Made by a program: the position numbers and the translations under genes. A DNA stretch of 24,725 bases from JBOGFI01 sp050743365 (lineage in GTDB: Bacteria > Actinomycetota > Acidimicrobiia > IMCC26256 > JACDBD01): assembly GCA_050743365.1 (NCBI GenBank), contig JBOGFI010000021.1:1-24725 (forward strand), written 5' to 3'. The notes beneath the pieces are model-generated. The model was given only the letters and a program-made list of their open reading frames with translations. It did not search any database and had not been told where the DNA came from. Of the stretch, positions 1 through 7,372 are shown piece by piece. How positions within the stretch are numbered: the stretch's first letter is position 1; the number at the start of each line of letters is the position of its first letter.

Positions 1-423
1 GGCGACGGCGTGGGCGAGGAGCGCATGGCCGGTGTCAAACCGAAACTCGGTCCCGAGCATGTGCACGATGCCGGCGGCCTCGGCGGCGGCCAGCACCGTG
101 CGAGCCTCGGCCGCGTCACGGGCGAACGGCTTCTCGCAAATGACGTGCTTCCCGGCCGCGATGGCTGCGAGCGCCACGCCGGCGTGCGTGTGCGGCGGCG
201 TGGCGATGGTCACCGCGTCGACGCCGGGCAGCTCCAGCGCGTCTGTCGGCGAAGTGAGCGCCCGTGGGACCTCGAAGCGGCGAGCGCGCTCGGCCGTCTT
301 GGCCGGGTCCCGTCCCACTACGCCCAGGACGTCGAAGCCAGCGGCGCGCAGGGCTCGCACGTGGGTGAAGCAGCCGAACCCGGTCCCCACGACGACCGCG
401 CCCAGCGATTCGTGTCCCACCAT
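1..423 (-). CDS. Gfo/Idh/MocA family oxidoreductase, N-terminal part (cut by window edge)
   Basis: Translating the minus strand from an ATG at 423 gives 141 codons open to the window edge. The protein begins with a Rossmann nucleotide-binding segment (AVVVGTGFGCFTHVRAL, about residues 10-26). It continues through VDAVTIATPPHTHA and the family motif CEKPFARDAAEA, whose EKP lysine is normally catalytic. These are hallmarks of NAD(P)-dependent sugar or cyclitol dehydrogenases of the Gfo/Idh/MocA family. The segment is a close paralogue of the full-length gene at 1086-2228; most residues after the Rossmann loop are the same. A GTG at 420 gives an equally good start and would match the paralogue, which also begins GTG-GGA. 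The gene is divergent from the gene at 507 across a palindromic control region. The C-terminal substrate-binding domain lies outside the window, so the substrate is unknown. Confidence 0.9.
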   Translation of the reverse strand, partial: MVGHESLGAVVVGTGFGCFTHVRALRAAGFDVLGVVGRDPAKTAERARRFEVPRALTSPTDALELPGVDAVTIATPPHTHAGVALAAIAAGKHVICEKPFARDAAEARTVLAAAEAAGIVHMLGTEFRFDTGHALLAHAVA

Positions 424-443
424 CTCCGCGGCCCGCCCGATTC

Positions 444-473
444 GTCGGAACGGCGACTCTATAGAGTCGGAAC
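444..473. promoter_or_regulatory. Palindromic operator candidate in divergent promoter
   Basis: The perfect 16-bp palindrome CGACTCTATAGAGTCG lies at 454-469, in the 83-bp gap between two divergent genes. The octamer GTCGGAAC occurs at 444-451 and again at 466-473, 22 bp apart, or about two helical turns. The palindrome contains a TAGAGT -10-like hexamer on each strand, so one bound dimer could block both promoters. The regulator is not visible in the window. This is a pattern-based inference. Confidence 0.5.
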
Positions 474-506
474 CGCGCTCTCCCACCCTGGAGGTCGGCC
501 GCCCCC

Positions 507-1055
507 ATGAGACCCCGCATTCCCCTGCCGGCGCCGCGCGAGCTGCGAGCCGACGTCGCCGAGCTCCTGTCGTTGACCGCGCCGCTCGGTCGCGAGCCGC
601 CCGGCACGATGGCCGTCCTCGCCCGCCAGCCCGACCTGCTGTCCCCCTTCCTCGGTTGGGCCGCGGCCCTCGCCCTCAACGGCGCGCTGCCCAAGCGCGA
701 CCACGAGCTGCTCGCGCTCCGGGTTGCCTGGAACTGCCGGTCCGCGTTCGAGTGGGGCGAGCACGTCGAGTACGCGCGGGCGGCTGGCCTCGACGACGGT
801 GAGGTCGCCCGCGTCCCGGGCGGCGCCGGGGCGGAGGGCTGGGCCGCCCACGAGGCCGCGCTCCTGCGGGCCGCCGACGAGCTGCACGCCGGCTGCTCGA
901 TCGCAGACGCCACGTGGGACGTGCTCGCCGCGCACTACGAGATGCCCGCGCTCGTCGAGGTCCCCTTCGTCATCGGCCAATACACGATGCTGTCGATGGT
1001 GGCCAACGGGCTCGACGTGGAGGCGGAGCCCGGCTCCGACCCGCTGCCGGGGTGA
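507..1055 (+). CDS. Carboxymuconolactone decarboxylase (CMD/AhpD-like) family protein
   Basis: The 182-residue product has an all-helical AhpD/CMD-like pattern, with the core motif AWNCRSAFEWGEHVEYA at about residues 74-90. Cys77, Trp83 and His86 match the C...W..H positions of the family. The second cysteine of an AhpD-type CxxC pair is absent (C-R-S-A), so thiol-disulfide peroxidase chemistry of the AhpD kind is unlikely. This fits the CMD-like subgroup common in actinobacterial catabolic clusters, whose reactions are mostly unknown. GGAGG at 490-494 precedes the ATG by 12 nt. The gene sits between two paralogous Gfo/Idh/MocA genes on the other strand and shares a palindromic control region with the first. 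The real substrate cannot be deduced. Confidence 0.85.
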   Translation: MRPRIPLPAPRELRADVAELLSLTAPLGREPPGTMAVLARQPDLLSPFLGWAAALALNGALPKRDHELLALRVAWNCRSAFEWGEHVEYARAAGLDDGEVARVPGGAGAEGWAAHEAALLRAADELHAGCSIADATWDVLAAHYEMPALVEVPFVIGQYTMLSMVANGLDVEAEPGSDPLPG

Positions 1056-1085
1056 ATCAGTCGATCGGCTCGGCGCGGGTGCTGG

Positions 1086-2228
1086 TCATTGCTCGTCTCG
1101 CGCCTCGCCCGGGTCGAGGAGGACCCGCTCGCCACCCGCAGCCGCCGAGCGACGGATGGCGTCGAGGACGACCATGCTCGCCACCCCGTCGGCGAACGTC
1201 GCCGGCCGCGGGTCTGGCGGGATCGGCGAGTGCGAGATGAGGTCGCGGAACGTCTCGGCCAGGCGCGTATAGGGGGCGAGGTCGATGCCCATCGAGTGGA
1301 GCATGTCGTAGGCGGTGACGAGCAGGTCGCCGGGCGGTGGATCGGGCGGCCCGAGCCGCAGGTCGTCGGGAACATCGACCGCGCGCGAACCCGAGCGGTC
1401 GGCGACCATCACGGCGTCCCCCTCCAGCCAGGCCGTGCCCTTGGCACCGGCCATCCGCGTCGCGACGAGGAAGGGGCCCCAATCGGCGGCGGTGCTCTGC
1501 ATCAGGCCCTCGACACCGGTGCGGAGCCGGAAGTGCACGCTGTAGGTGTCCTCGGCGGTCCAGCCCCGCTCGGCGAGCCGGGGAAGGCCGGCGCTCACGC
1601 TCTGGAACTCGCCCAGCGTCACCCGGATCTGGTCGACGGCGTGCGCGGCGTGCGCGCCGAGCCAGCCGCCGCCCTGGTCGGCGTCGGACCACCAGTCCGG
1701 CACCTGCCCGGCCGGGTCGGCCAGGAGTGGGATGTGGAGGAGGAACGTGGCCAGGCGGGGCGCGCCGATGGCCCCCTCGGCGACGACGCGAGCCAGGAGC
1801 GCCTGTCCGGTAGCCCACCGGAACTCGGTGCCGAGCAGGTGGACGACGCCGGCCGCCTCGGCGGCGTCGAGCAGCCGTCGCGCCTCGGCGGCGTCGCGGG
1901 CGAAGGGCTTCTCGCACAGCACGTGCTTGCCGGCCGCGATCGCCTCGAGCGCCAGCGGCGCGTGGGTGAGGGGCGGGGTGGCGATCGTCACCGCGTCGAC
2001 GCCCGGCAGGACGACCGCGTCGGCGAGCGAGGTGAGCGCGTGAGGGATCTCGAAGCGCTTCGCCCGCTCCGCGGTGCGGTTCGGGTCGCGTCCCACGAGG
2101 GCGTGGACCTCGAACCCGGCCGCCCGCAACGCGCGCACGTGGGTGAGGCAGCCGAACCCGGTGCCGACGACGACCGCGCCGACCGCGAGCTGGCTGTCGC
2201 GGTGCTCGGTGGAGATCAGCCGTCCCAC
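1086..2228 (-). CDS. Gfo/Idh/MocA family oxidoreductase
   Basis: This 380-residue protein is of normal length for an NAD(P)-dependent dehydrogenase of the Gfo/Idh/MocA family. The Rossmann motif VVVGTGFGCLTHVRAL is near residues 19-34, the TIATPP strand near 81-86 and the CEKPFA motif at 105-110, including the lysine used in hydride-transfer chemistry. The C-terminal half is the mixed alpha/beta domain that binds substrate and forms the dimer; no sugar specificity can be read. The start is GTG at 2228, preceded by GGGAGGG about 8 nt upstream. The 31-nt gap to the convergent CMD gene leaves little room for a terminator. It is a paralogue of the gene cut by the left edge, probably a duplication with the CMD gene between the copies. 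It is divergent from the cupin gene at 2315. Confidence 0.92.
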   Translation of the reverse strand: MGRLISTEHRDSQLAVGAVVVGTGFGCLTHVRALRAAGFEVHALVGRDPNRTAERAKRFEIPHALTSLADAVVLPGVDAVTIATPPLTHAPLALEAIAAGKHVLCEKPFARDAAEARRLLDAAEAAGVVHLLGTEFRWATGQALLARVVAEGAIGAPRLATFLLHIPLLADPAGQVPDWWSDADQGGGWLGAHAAHAVDQIRVTLGEFQSVSAGLPRLAERGWTAEDTYSVHFRLRTGVEGLMQSTAADWGPFLVATRMAGAKGTAWLEGDAVMVADRSGSRAVDVPDDLRLGPPDPPPGDLLVTAYDMLHSMGIDLAPYTRLAETFRDLISHSPIPPDPRPATFADGVASMVVLDAIRRSAAAGGERVLLDPGEARDEQ

Positions 2229-2249
2229 GCTTGCCCTCCCAGACCGGTG

Positions 2250-2259
2250 ATCCTAACGT
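2250..2259. promoter_or_regulatory. Overlapping divergent -10 hexamers
   Basis: The 86-bp gap between the divergent genes at 2228 and 2315 contains TAACGT on the plus strand (2254-2259) and TAGGAT on the minus strand (2255-2250). Both fit the actinobacterial TANNNT -10 pattern. The two promoters would overlap and compete. No clear -35 boxes are seen. Confidence 0.3.
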
Positions 2260-2314
2260 TCGGCGCGATGCACCCACCTCTCCGAGTGCACGCGCCCGGC
2301 GACAAGGAGGCGAC

Positions 2315-2635
2315 ATGACCGATGAGCGGGTCCTCCGCGGAGTGGGGACGGAGGTGCTGTTCGAGAACGACCGGGTGAGGGTTTGGGAGATGCGCCTCGC
2401 ACCCGGCGAGCGGGGCGCGGTGCACCGCCACGAGCTCGACCACCTGCTCATCGAGATCGACGGTGACCGGATGGCGGTCGAGCCCGAGCCCGACACCCAG
2501 GGCCCGTACAACGACTACCTCGAGGGCGACATCGCGCCCGGCGCGGTGATCTACGTGCCGCGGGGCGGTGTCGAGACCGCGGTCAACGTGGGCGAGAAGC
2601 CGTTCCACGAGATCATCGTGGAGCTCAAGGACTGA
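2315..2635 (+). CDS. Small single-domain cupin protein
   Basis: The product is 106 residues long. ATG 2315 is chosen because a strong AAGGAGG (2304-2310) lies 4 nt upstream; the longer frame from 2231 lacks such a site. The cupin motif reads APGERGAVHRHELDHLLIEIDG at about residues 29-50, with H37, H39 and H43 as likely metal ligands. The second half, with PGAVIYVPRGG and EKPFHEIIVELKD, completes a single beta-barrel. Similar small cupins are often annotated as BauB-like, but no reaction is established for this one. It is followed after 10 nt by a D-2-hydroxyacid dehydrogenase gene, so the two probably form one transcript. Confidence 0.85.
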   Translation: MTDERVLRGVGTEVLFENDRVRVWEMRLAPGERGAVHRHELDHLLIEIDGDRMAVEPEPDTQGPYNDYLEGDIAPGAVIYVPRGGVETAVNVGEKPFHEIIVELKD

Positions 2636-2645
2636 CCCGGCGGGT

Positions 2646-3671
2646 GTGATCGTCCAGCTCAGCTTCCCGCCCGACCCTCCGGCGGACCAGGTCGAGCGGC
2701 TGCGGGCGCTGTCGCCCGACCTCGAGGTGGTGGTGAGCCCCTATCTCGAGGACCACGGGCTGCGGGCCGCGCGGGGCCAGGGGGCACTCGACGAGCTGCG
2801 GGCCGGTGCGCCCGCGCTGACCGAGGAGCAGCAGGCTGCCTACGCGCGTGCGGAGGTGCTGCTCGCTCTGGACCTGCCGTTCGACCTCGGGCGGATCGCG
2901 CCGTTGTTGCGCTGGGTGCAAGCCATCGGCGCCGGGACCGACCACTTCCGCGGAGCCGGGCTCGGGCCCGGCGTCGCCGTGACGAACGCCACCGGCGTCG
3001 CCGCCGTGCCGATCGCCGAGTTCGTGATCGGGCGCCTGCTCGCGGTGTGGAAGCACTTCGACGAGCTCGCCGACCGTCAGCACCGCCACGTCTGGGAGCC
3101 GGCGTACGGCCGGCTCGTCTCGGGGCTGACGCTCGGGCTGGTCGGGCTGGGCGGGATCGGCACCGCGGTGGCCGGGCGGGCCCAGGCCCTCGGGATGCGC
3201 GTGCTGGCCGTACGGCGCCGGCACGTCGCGGGCGATGCGTCCCCGGTGGCCGACGAGGTCTTCGGCCCCGAGGGTCTGCGCGAGGTGCTGTCCCGCTCGG
3301 ACGCGGTGGTCGTCTGCGCCCCCGCGACGCCCGAGACACAGGACCTCTTCGACGCCGCTGCGTTCGCAGCGATGAGGCCGGGCGCGGTGTTCTGCAACGT
3401 CGCCCGAGGGTCACTGGTGGACGAGGGGGCGTTGCTCGACGCGCTCCGCCGGGGCCACCTGGGGGCCGCCGTGCTCGACGTCACGCGCGAGGAGCCGCTG
3501 CCGGCCGACAGCCCGCTCTGGGACGCGCCGAACCTGCTGCTCTCGCCGCACTCGTCGGCGTCGCTCGACCGCTACGTCGAGTCGCTCTTCGACCTGTTCG
3601 TCGCGAACCTCGGCCGTTATCTGCGCGGCGAGCCGCTCGGCAACGTGGTCGAGCTCCCGCCCGGCTTCTGA
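2646..3671 (+). CDS. D-isomer-specific 2-hydroxyacid dehydrogenase
   Basis: From GTG 2646 the protein has 341 residues, typical for NAD-dependent 2-hydroxyacid dehydrogenases (PGDH/FDH superfamily). The NAD-binding signature LGLVGLGGIGTAVAGRAQAL spans residues 163-182, with G167, G169 and G172. The catalytic triad of the family is visible: Arg254 in NVARGSLVDEG, Glu283 in TREEPLP and His302 in LSPHSSA. The enzyme should interconvert a 2-keto acid and a D-2-hydroxy acid; the substrate is not readable. The open frame extends upstream into the cupin gene, but GTG 2646 lies just after the cupin stop (10-nt gap) and places a normal N-terminus (VIVQLSFPPDP). Its Shine-Dalgarno is weak, so coupling to cupin translation is likely. 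A long hairpin follows the stop. Confidence 0.9.
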   Translation: MIVQLSFPPDPPADQVERLRALSPDLEVVVSPYLEDHGLRAARGQGALDELRAGAPALTEEQQAAYARAEVLLALDLPFDLGRIAPLLRWVQAIGAGTDHFRGAGLGPGVAVTNATGVAAVPIAEFVIGRLLAVWKHFDELADRQHRHVWEPAYGRLVSGLTLGLVGLGGIGTAVAGRAQALGMRVLAVRRRHVAGDASPVADEVFGPEGLREVLSRSDAVVVCAPATPETQDLFDAAAFAAMRPGAVFCNVARGSLVDEGALLDALRRGHLGAAVLDVTREEPLPADSPLWDAPNLLLSPHSSASLDRYVESLFDLFVANLGRYLRGEPLGNVVELPPGF

Positions 3672-3691
3672 CGCGTTGCCGGCGTGGGTCA

Positions 3692-3734
3692 GATGCGTCC
3701 CCTGGGTACCACCCTGGTACTTAGGGGACGCATC
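3692..3734. terminator. Long perfect hairpin between convergent genes
   Basis: GATGCGTCCCCT (3692-3703) pairs exactly with AGGGGACGCATC (3723-3734). The stem continues inward through two G-T pairs and GTACC/GGTAC to a 5-nt loop, about 19 pairs in all. It lies in the 71-bp gap between convergent genes, so a bidirectional terminator is the simplest reading, although no T-run follows on either strand. It could also be a copy of a dispersed REP-like hairpin. Confidence 0.6.
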
Positions 3735-3742
3735 GAAGTGCT

Positions 3743-4201
3743 TCAGTCGGTGAGCACGTTGGGGCGCGGGAGTCCCTGCGCTTCGCAGAGGGCGTAGTAG
3801 GCGGCGAGGGTGGCGGCGCCGTCGATCACGCTCTCCACGTGGCCGTCGGCGTCGAGGTTGAGGTTCGCGCCGTACATGTGGAACCAGACGAGCGTGTCGT
3901 CCTCGACGCACATGAGCGTGTGCACCGAGCCGGCCGGCTCGTAGAGGAACGAGCCCGCCCGGTTGACGTAGTCGTACTCCTTGTACTTCCACGCCCCGGA
4001 GACCGTGTAACCCCACACCGGTCCGGTGTGCCGGTGCGTCTGCACCTCGTAACCGGCCTGGAAGACGTTCTGGACGATCCAGAGGCCCTCGCGCTCCTTC
4101 ACCTGGAGGACCTTGAGCTTGCTGCCGCCGCCGATGTCGACCCACGGGAGCTCGTCCGCCCCGACGTGAACCGCGGTCGGCATCGCATCGGTCACGGTCA
4201 T
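3743..4201 (-). CDS. 2,4'-dihydroxyacetophenone dioxygenase-family cupin
   Basis: The 152-residue protein is a single cupin domain. Its line of motifs (DELPWVDIGGGSKLKVLQ, QTHRHTGPVWGYTVSGAWKY, AGSFLYEPAGSVHTL) matches the family named after 2,4'-dihydroxyacetophenone dioxygenase (DAD), an Fe-dependent enzyme that cleaves the C-C bond next to an aryl ketone. His56, His58 and His94 are likely metal ligands. ATG 4201 is preferred over the longer frame to 4339 because AAGGTGG lies upstream and because the extension would overlap the divergent P450 start. Many members of this family have no assigned substrate, so the enzyme name is a family label only. Divergent transcription from the P450 suggests a shared regulator. 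Confidence 0.85.
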   Translation of the reverse strand: MTVTDAMPTAVHVGADELPWVDIGGGSKLKVLQVKEREGLWIVQNVFQAGYEVQTHRHTGPVWGYTVSGAWKYKEYDYVNRAGSFLYEPAGSVHTLMCVEDDTLVWFHMYGANLNLDADGHVESVIDGAATLAAYYALCEAQGLPRPNVLTD

Positions 4202-4295
4202 GGCGAAACCACCTTGCTCGGACGGCTGGGCGCGCACCGAACGTAGCAAGACCCGGCGGCTCCCCGCGAGGCATGCGGCACCGGTGCGTCGCTCG

Positions 4296-4301
4296 TAGAG
4301 T
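4296..4301 (+). promoter_or_regulatory. -10 element of a probable leaderless promoter (P450)
   Basis: TAGAGT lies 6 nt upstream of ATG 4308, which puts the expected transcription start at or next to the A of the start codon. No Shine-Dalgarno sequence is present. This is the usual arrangement of leaderless actinobacterial genes. Confidence 0.5.
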
Positions 4302-4307
4302 CTGGCC

Positions 4308-5528
4308 ATGGCCGCGGTCGACCTCGACCACATCGACATCTACGAGCCCGACCGTTACGTGACCGGCCCGCCCCACGACGTCTTCGAGCACCTACGCCGG
4401 ACGCAGCCCGTGTACTGGCAGGAGATGCCCGACGGCACCGGGTACTGGGCGATCCTGAAGCACGCCGACGTCGTCCACGTGGCGAGGGAGCCGACCCTGT
4501 TCTCGGCGTCCGAGGGCGGCGTCGTCCTCGAGGACCTCGACCCGGCACGGCTGGCGATGATGCGCAACATGCTGCTGGCGATGGACCCGCCCCGGCACGT
4601 CGAGTACCGGCGCCCGCTCGCCCCGAGCTTCAAGGCCAAGGTCATCGGCGGCCTCGAGCAGCGGATCCGCGCCATCTGCCGCCGGATCATGGAGCAAACC
4701 GCCGAGCTGGGCGACGTGGAGTTCGTGCACGACGTCTGCGGGTTGCTGCCCTCCCAGGTCGTCGGCGAGCTCATGGGCCTCCCCCGCGACGACTGGAGCC
4801 GCATCCACCGGTGGGCCGAACGCAACACCAGCGGCCAGGACCCCGACCTCAACCGGGACGGAGCGAACGAGGACGAGGGCGATCCGTCCGTCTCGATGGC
4901 GCTCTACGCGATCGACTTGGCGCGGCAACGGCGAGCCGAGCCACCCCGCGACGACCTCACTTCGCTCATCCTGGCGTCCACCTTCGACGGGTCACCGATG
5001 AGCGACGCCGACTTCGGGAGCTTCTTCGTGCAGCTCGTCACCGCCGGCAACGACACGACGAAGACCATGCTGTCCGCCGGCCTGCTCGCCCTCCTCCAGC
5101 ACCCCGAGCAGCTGGTCGAGCTCCGCGACGATCGACGCCTCCTCCCGGGCGCGGTGGAGGAGATCCTGCGCTGGGCGAACCCGCTGCACTACTTCCGGCG
5201 GACGGCCACCGCCGAGACCGAGATCCGCGGTGTGCCGATCGGAGCCGGCCAGAAGCTGGCCATGGTCTACACGTCGGCGAACCGGGACGACGACATCTTC
5301 CAGGACCCCCACCGGTTCGACATCCACCGCGATCCGAACCCCCACCTCTCGTTCGGCATCGCCGAGCACTTCTGCCTCGGTGTGCACCTGGCCCGCCTGG
5401 AGGGTCGCGTATTCCTCGAGGAGTTCCTCGACACGTTCGGGAGCATCGAGCTGACCGGTGAGCCGCGGCGGACCCGCTCCAACCTCAACAACGCACTGAA
5501 GGAGCTGCCGGTCCGTCTCGGGCGCTGA
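4308..5528 (+). CDS. Cytochrome P450
   Basis: The 406-residue protein is a soluble bacterial P450 of normal length. It shows the I-helix oxygen-activation motif TAGNDTT (245-251), the K-helix ExxR motif as EEILR (284-288) and the haem-binding loop LSFGIAEHFCLGVHLAR, with Cys356 as axial ligand. The loop has Ala at 352 where the consensus FGxGxHxCxG has the second Gly, a tolerated variant. No membrane anchor is present. The profile (AMDPPRHVEYRRPLAPSF, ANRDDDIFQDPHRFDIHRDPNPHLSFG) resembles actinobacterial sterol- and lipid-oxidising P450s of the CYP124/125/142 type. The substrate is not determined, and redox partners are not encoded nearby. It is the first gene of a plus-strand run reaching 7876 and is probably translated from a leaderless message. 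Confidence 0.93.
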   Translation: MAAVDLDHIDIYEPDRYVTGPPHDVFEHLRRTQPVYWQEMPDGTGYWAILKHADVVHVAREPTLFSASEGGVVLEDLDPARLAMMRNMLLAMDPPRHVEYRRPLAPSFKAKVIGGLEQRIRAICRRIMEQTAELGDVEFVHDVCGLLPSQVVGELMGLPRDDWSRIHRWAERNTSGQDPDLNRDGANEDEGDPSVSMALYAIDLARQRRAEPPRDDLTSLILASTFDGSPMSDADFGSFFVQLVTAGNDTTKTMLSAGLLALLQHPEQLVELRDDRRLLPGAVEEILRWANPLHYFRRTATAETEIRGVPIGAGQKLAMVYTSANRDDDIFQDPHRFDIHRDPNPHLSFGIAEHFCLGVHLARLEGRVFLEEFLDTFGSIELTGEPRRTRSNLNNALKELPVRLGR

Positions 5529-5576
5529 CGCCGGCGGTGCCGGGCCTGGCACGCCCCGACGATCAGGAGGTCGAAC

Positions 5577-6689
5577 ATGCCCGTGCCCCTCGACGAGTAC
5601 CCCGTCCACCAGGCGCCCCTGTCGATGCGGTACTTCGCGACCAGCGACCGCAACGTCTACGACCGCTGCATCATGCAGGCCTTCGAGAGGACCGGGGAGG
5701 TCGAGCTGATCACCGGCCTCGGCGTCTACCCGCACCTCGGAGTCATCGACGGCTACGCCACCGTGCGCCGGGGCGACCGCCAGCTCGTGGTGCGCGCGTC
5801 GGACGCCCTGGGCGACGACCGCATGGCCCAGCGGGTCGGTCCGCTTCGGGTCGAGGTCCTCGAGCCGCTCCGCCGCCTCCGGGTAGTGTGCGACGGCGAC
5901 GACCACGGGATCGGCTTCGACCTGACCTGGGAGGCTGCGTTCCCGGCGGTCGAGGAGCCGCGCCACGTCCACCGGATCGGCGACAAGCTCATCCTCGACG
6001 CCTGCCGCTTCGTGCAGGTCGGGGCGTGGAACGGGGTGCTACGGGTCGAGGGCGACGAGCTGGCGGTGAGCGACGACTCCTGGTCCGGCACCCGTGATCG
6101 CTCGTGGGGTATCCGTCCTGTCGGCGAGCCCGAGCCGGCCGGGAAGCCGACCGCCGAGCCCGAGGGCGGCTTCTGGTGGTGCTGGGCACCGCTGCGATTC
6201 GAGGAGTTCGCCATCGTGGTCATCGTGCAGGAGGGCCCCGACGGCCACCGGGTCCTGAACGAGGCGGTCCGGATCTGGCCCGAGGAGTCGGGCCGCCCGC
6301 CCGAGCAGCTCGGCTGGCCCGAGGTCGAGATCGGCTACCGCTCGGGCACCCGTCATCCCGAGCGCGCCACGATCCACCTCGCCGAACGGGGCCGAAAGCC
6401 GCTGACAGTGGACGTCGAGACCCGCGGCTTCCTCGCCCTCCACGTCGGCGCCGGGTACGGCGGAGACCCCGACTGGGGCCACGGCCAGTGGAAGGGCCCG
6501 GGCTGGGTCGAGGGTGCGGTGTACGACCTGAACGACCCTGCGGTCGCGGGCCGCATCCCCTACGGGGTCATCGACCACGTCGCCCGGGTCACCTGCGACG
6601 GCGCCGAGGGCTTCGGGATCTTCGAGCACGCCTCGATCGGTCGCCACGACCCGTCCGGGTTCACCGACCTGGGATCGGTCGCCCCTTGA
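5577..6689 (+). CDS. CrtC/AttH-like (lipocalin-like) protein of unknown function
   Basis: The 370-residue protein starts at ATG 5577 with AGGAGG 6 nt upstream, 48 nt after the P450 stop. I do not recognise a characterised enzyme. The N-terminal half (YFATSDRNVYDRCIMQAFER, ELITGLGVYPHLGVIDGYATVRRG) and the tryptophan-rich centre (SWSGTRDRSWGIRPVG, GFWWCWAPLRFE) look like the tandem beta-sandwich proteins related to hydroxyneurosporene synthase CrtC and AttH. Actinobacteria carry many of these under DUF labels beside lipid or terpenoid genes. No signal peptide or transmembrane segment is seen. Position directly after a P450 suggests a role with a hydrophobic substrate, as a hydratase or binding protein; that is inference. 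The stop overlaps the start of the next frame (TTGA), so they may be coupled. Confidence 0.75.
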   Translation: MPVPLDEYPVHQAPLSMRYFATSDRNVYDRCIMQAFERTGEVELITGLGVYPHLGVIDGYATVRRGDRQLVVRASDALGDDRMAQRVGPLRVEVLEPLRRLRVVCDGDDHGIGFDLTWEAAFPAVEEPRHVHRIGDKLILDACRFVQVGAWNGVLRVEGDELAVSDDSWSGTRDRSWGIRPVGEPEPAGKPTAEPEGGFWWCWAPLRFEEFAIVVIVQEGPDGHRVLNEAVRIWPEESGRPPEQLGWPEVEIGYRSGTRHPERATIHLAERGRKPLTVDVETRGFLALHVGAGYGGDPDWGHGQWKGPGWVEGAVYDLNDPAVAGRIPYGVIDHVARVTCDGAEGFGIFEHASIGRHDPSGFTDLGSVAP

Positions 6690-7372
6690 AAGGGGCGGGC
6701 GGCGTCGTCCTCGCGCTCGCGTTGGGGCTCGCCCACTCCGGTGCGAGGAAGCGGCTGGAGAACCCCGTCTTCGCCCTCGACCACATGACGAAGGACCAGA
6801 CGATCCGGCTCGTCGACGGCGCCTGGCACCTGTTCTTCAGTGAGAACCTGGGGGCCGCGCCGGAGTCCACCCGCACCGGCCATTGGGTGGGCACGGATCT
6901 CGACGAATGGTCGGCCGCCCCGCCGGCGGGACATTGGGACTCGCCCGACCTCACTCGCGCGACCGACGGGAGCTACGTGCTCGCGCACCAGCTGCCCGAC
7001 CCTGCGAACGCCGAGCTACGGAAGATCTTCTTCAGCACCGCGACCGACCTGGGCGGGCCGGGCATCACGCACGAGACGGCGAACTCCGCCTACCTGTGCG
7101 ACGCGCGCCGCCTCGACGGCTACTGGTACCTCTTCTACGCCGGCAGCACGGAGCTCCAGACGTTCGACGGGCGCGGCCACGCCAAGATCGGCGTCGCCCG
7201 CTCGAAGGACCTCGAGCGCTGGAAGGTGCCCCCCGTAGCCGAAGCACCCACTCGGCACCGGCTGACCCGAGCGCCGAGCCATCATGTGCGTCGGGATCGG
7301 GCAAGCGTATTGTCGTGGTCGCGGAGCCTGACCGGCGCGTCTCACGCCGATCGTGAGCCAAGGAGGCTTCAC
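6686..7372 (+). CDS. Beta-propeller glycosidase-like frame (GH43/GH32-like), no stop of its own
   Basis: A TTG at 6686 overlaps the preceding stop. It opens a frame with a short hydrophobic, signal-like stretch (GVVLALALGLA) followed by blade-like repeats: ENPVFALDHMTKD, DGAWHLFFSEN, DGSYVLAHQL, DGYWYLFYAGS, GHAKIGVARSKDLERW. These are typical of five-bladed propeller glycosidase-like proteins of the GH43/GH32/GH68 type. The recognisable part ends near 7228 after about 180 residues, short for a family usually near 300. After that the translation is low-complexity and arginine-rich, and it runs in frame, without a stop, into the VOC gene at 7373. At 7229-7234 a C6 run is followed by TAG in another frame (7236-7238), so losing one C would end the protein at LERWKVPP. 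It may be a truncated gene, a small natural protein with an indel, or a real fusion to 7876. Confidence 0.55.

Noticed and set aside
116..913. A 265-codon minus-strand frame over the CMD gene and the first dehydrogenase
   Set aside because: It reads both regions in wrong frames; the correct frames give recognisable families.
459..1055. Whether the CMD protein is an AhpD peroxidase partner
   Set aside because: Only one cysteine of the CxxC pair is present and no AhpC gene is nearby.
1089..2318. A 409-codon plus-strand frame opposite the Gfo/Idh/MocA gene
   Set aside because: It is a shadow frame, rich in Arg/Gly/Asp without motifs, and would overlap the well-supported minus-strand gene.
3692..3734. 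CRISPR repeat or attachment site
   Set aside because: There is one copy only, it is fully explained by a hairpin, and no integrase or spacer pattern is present.
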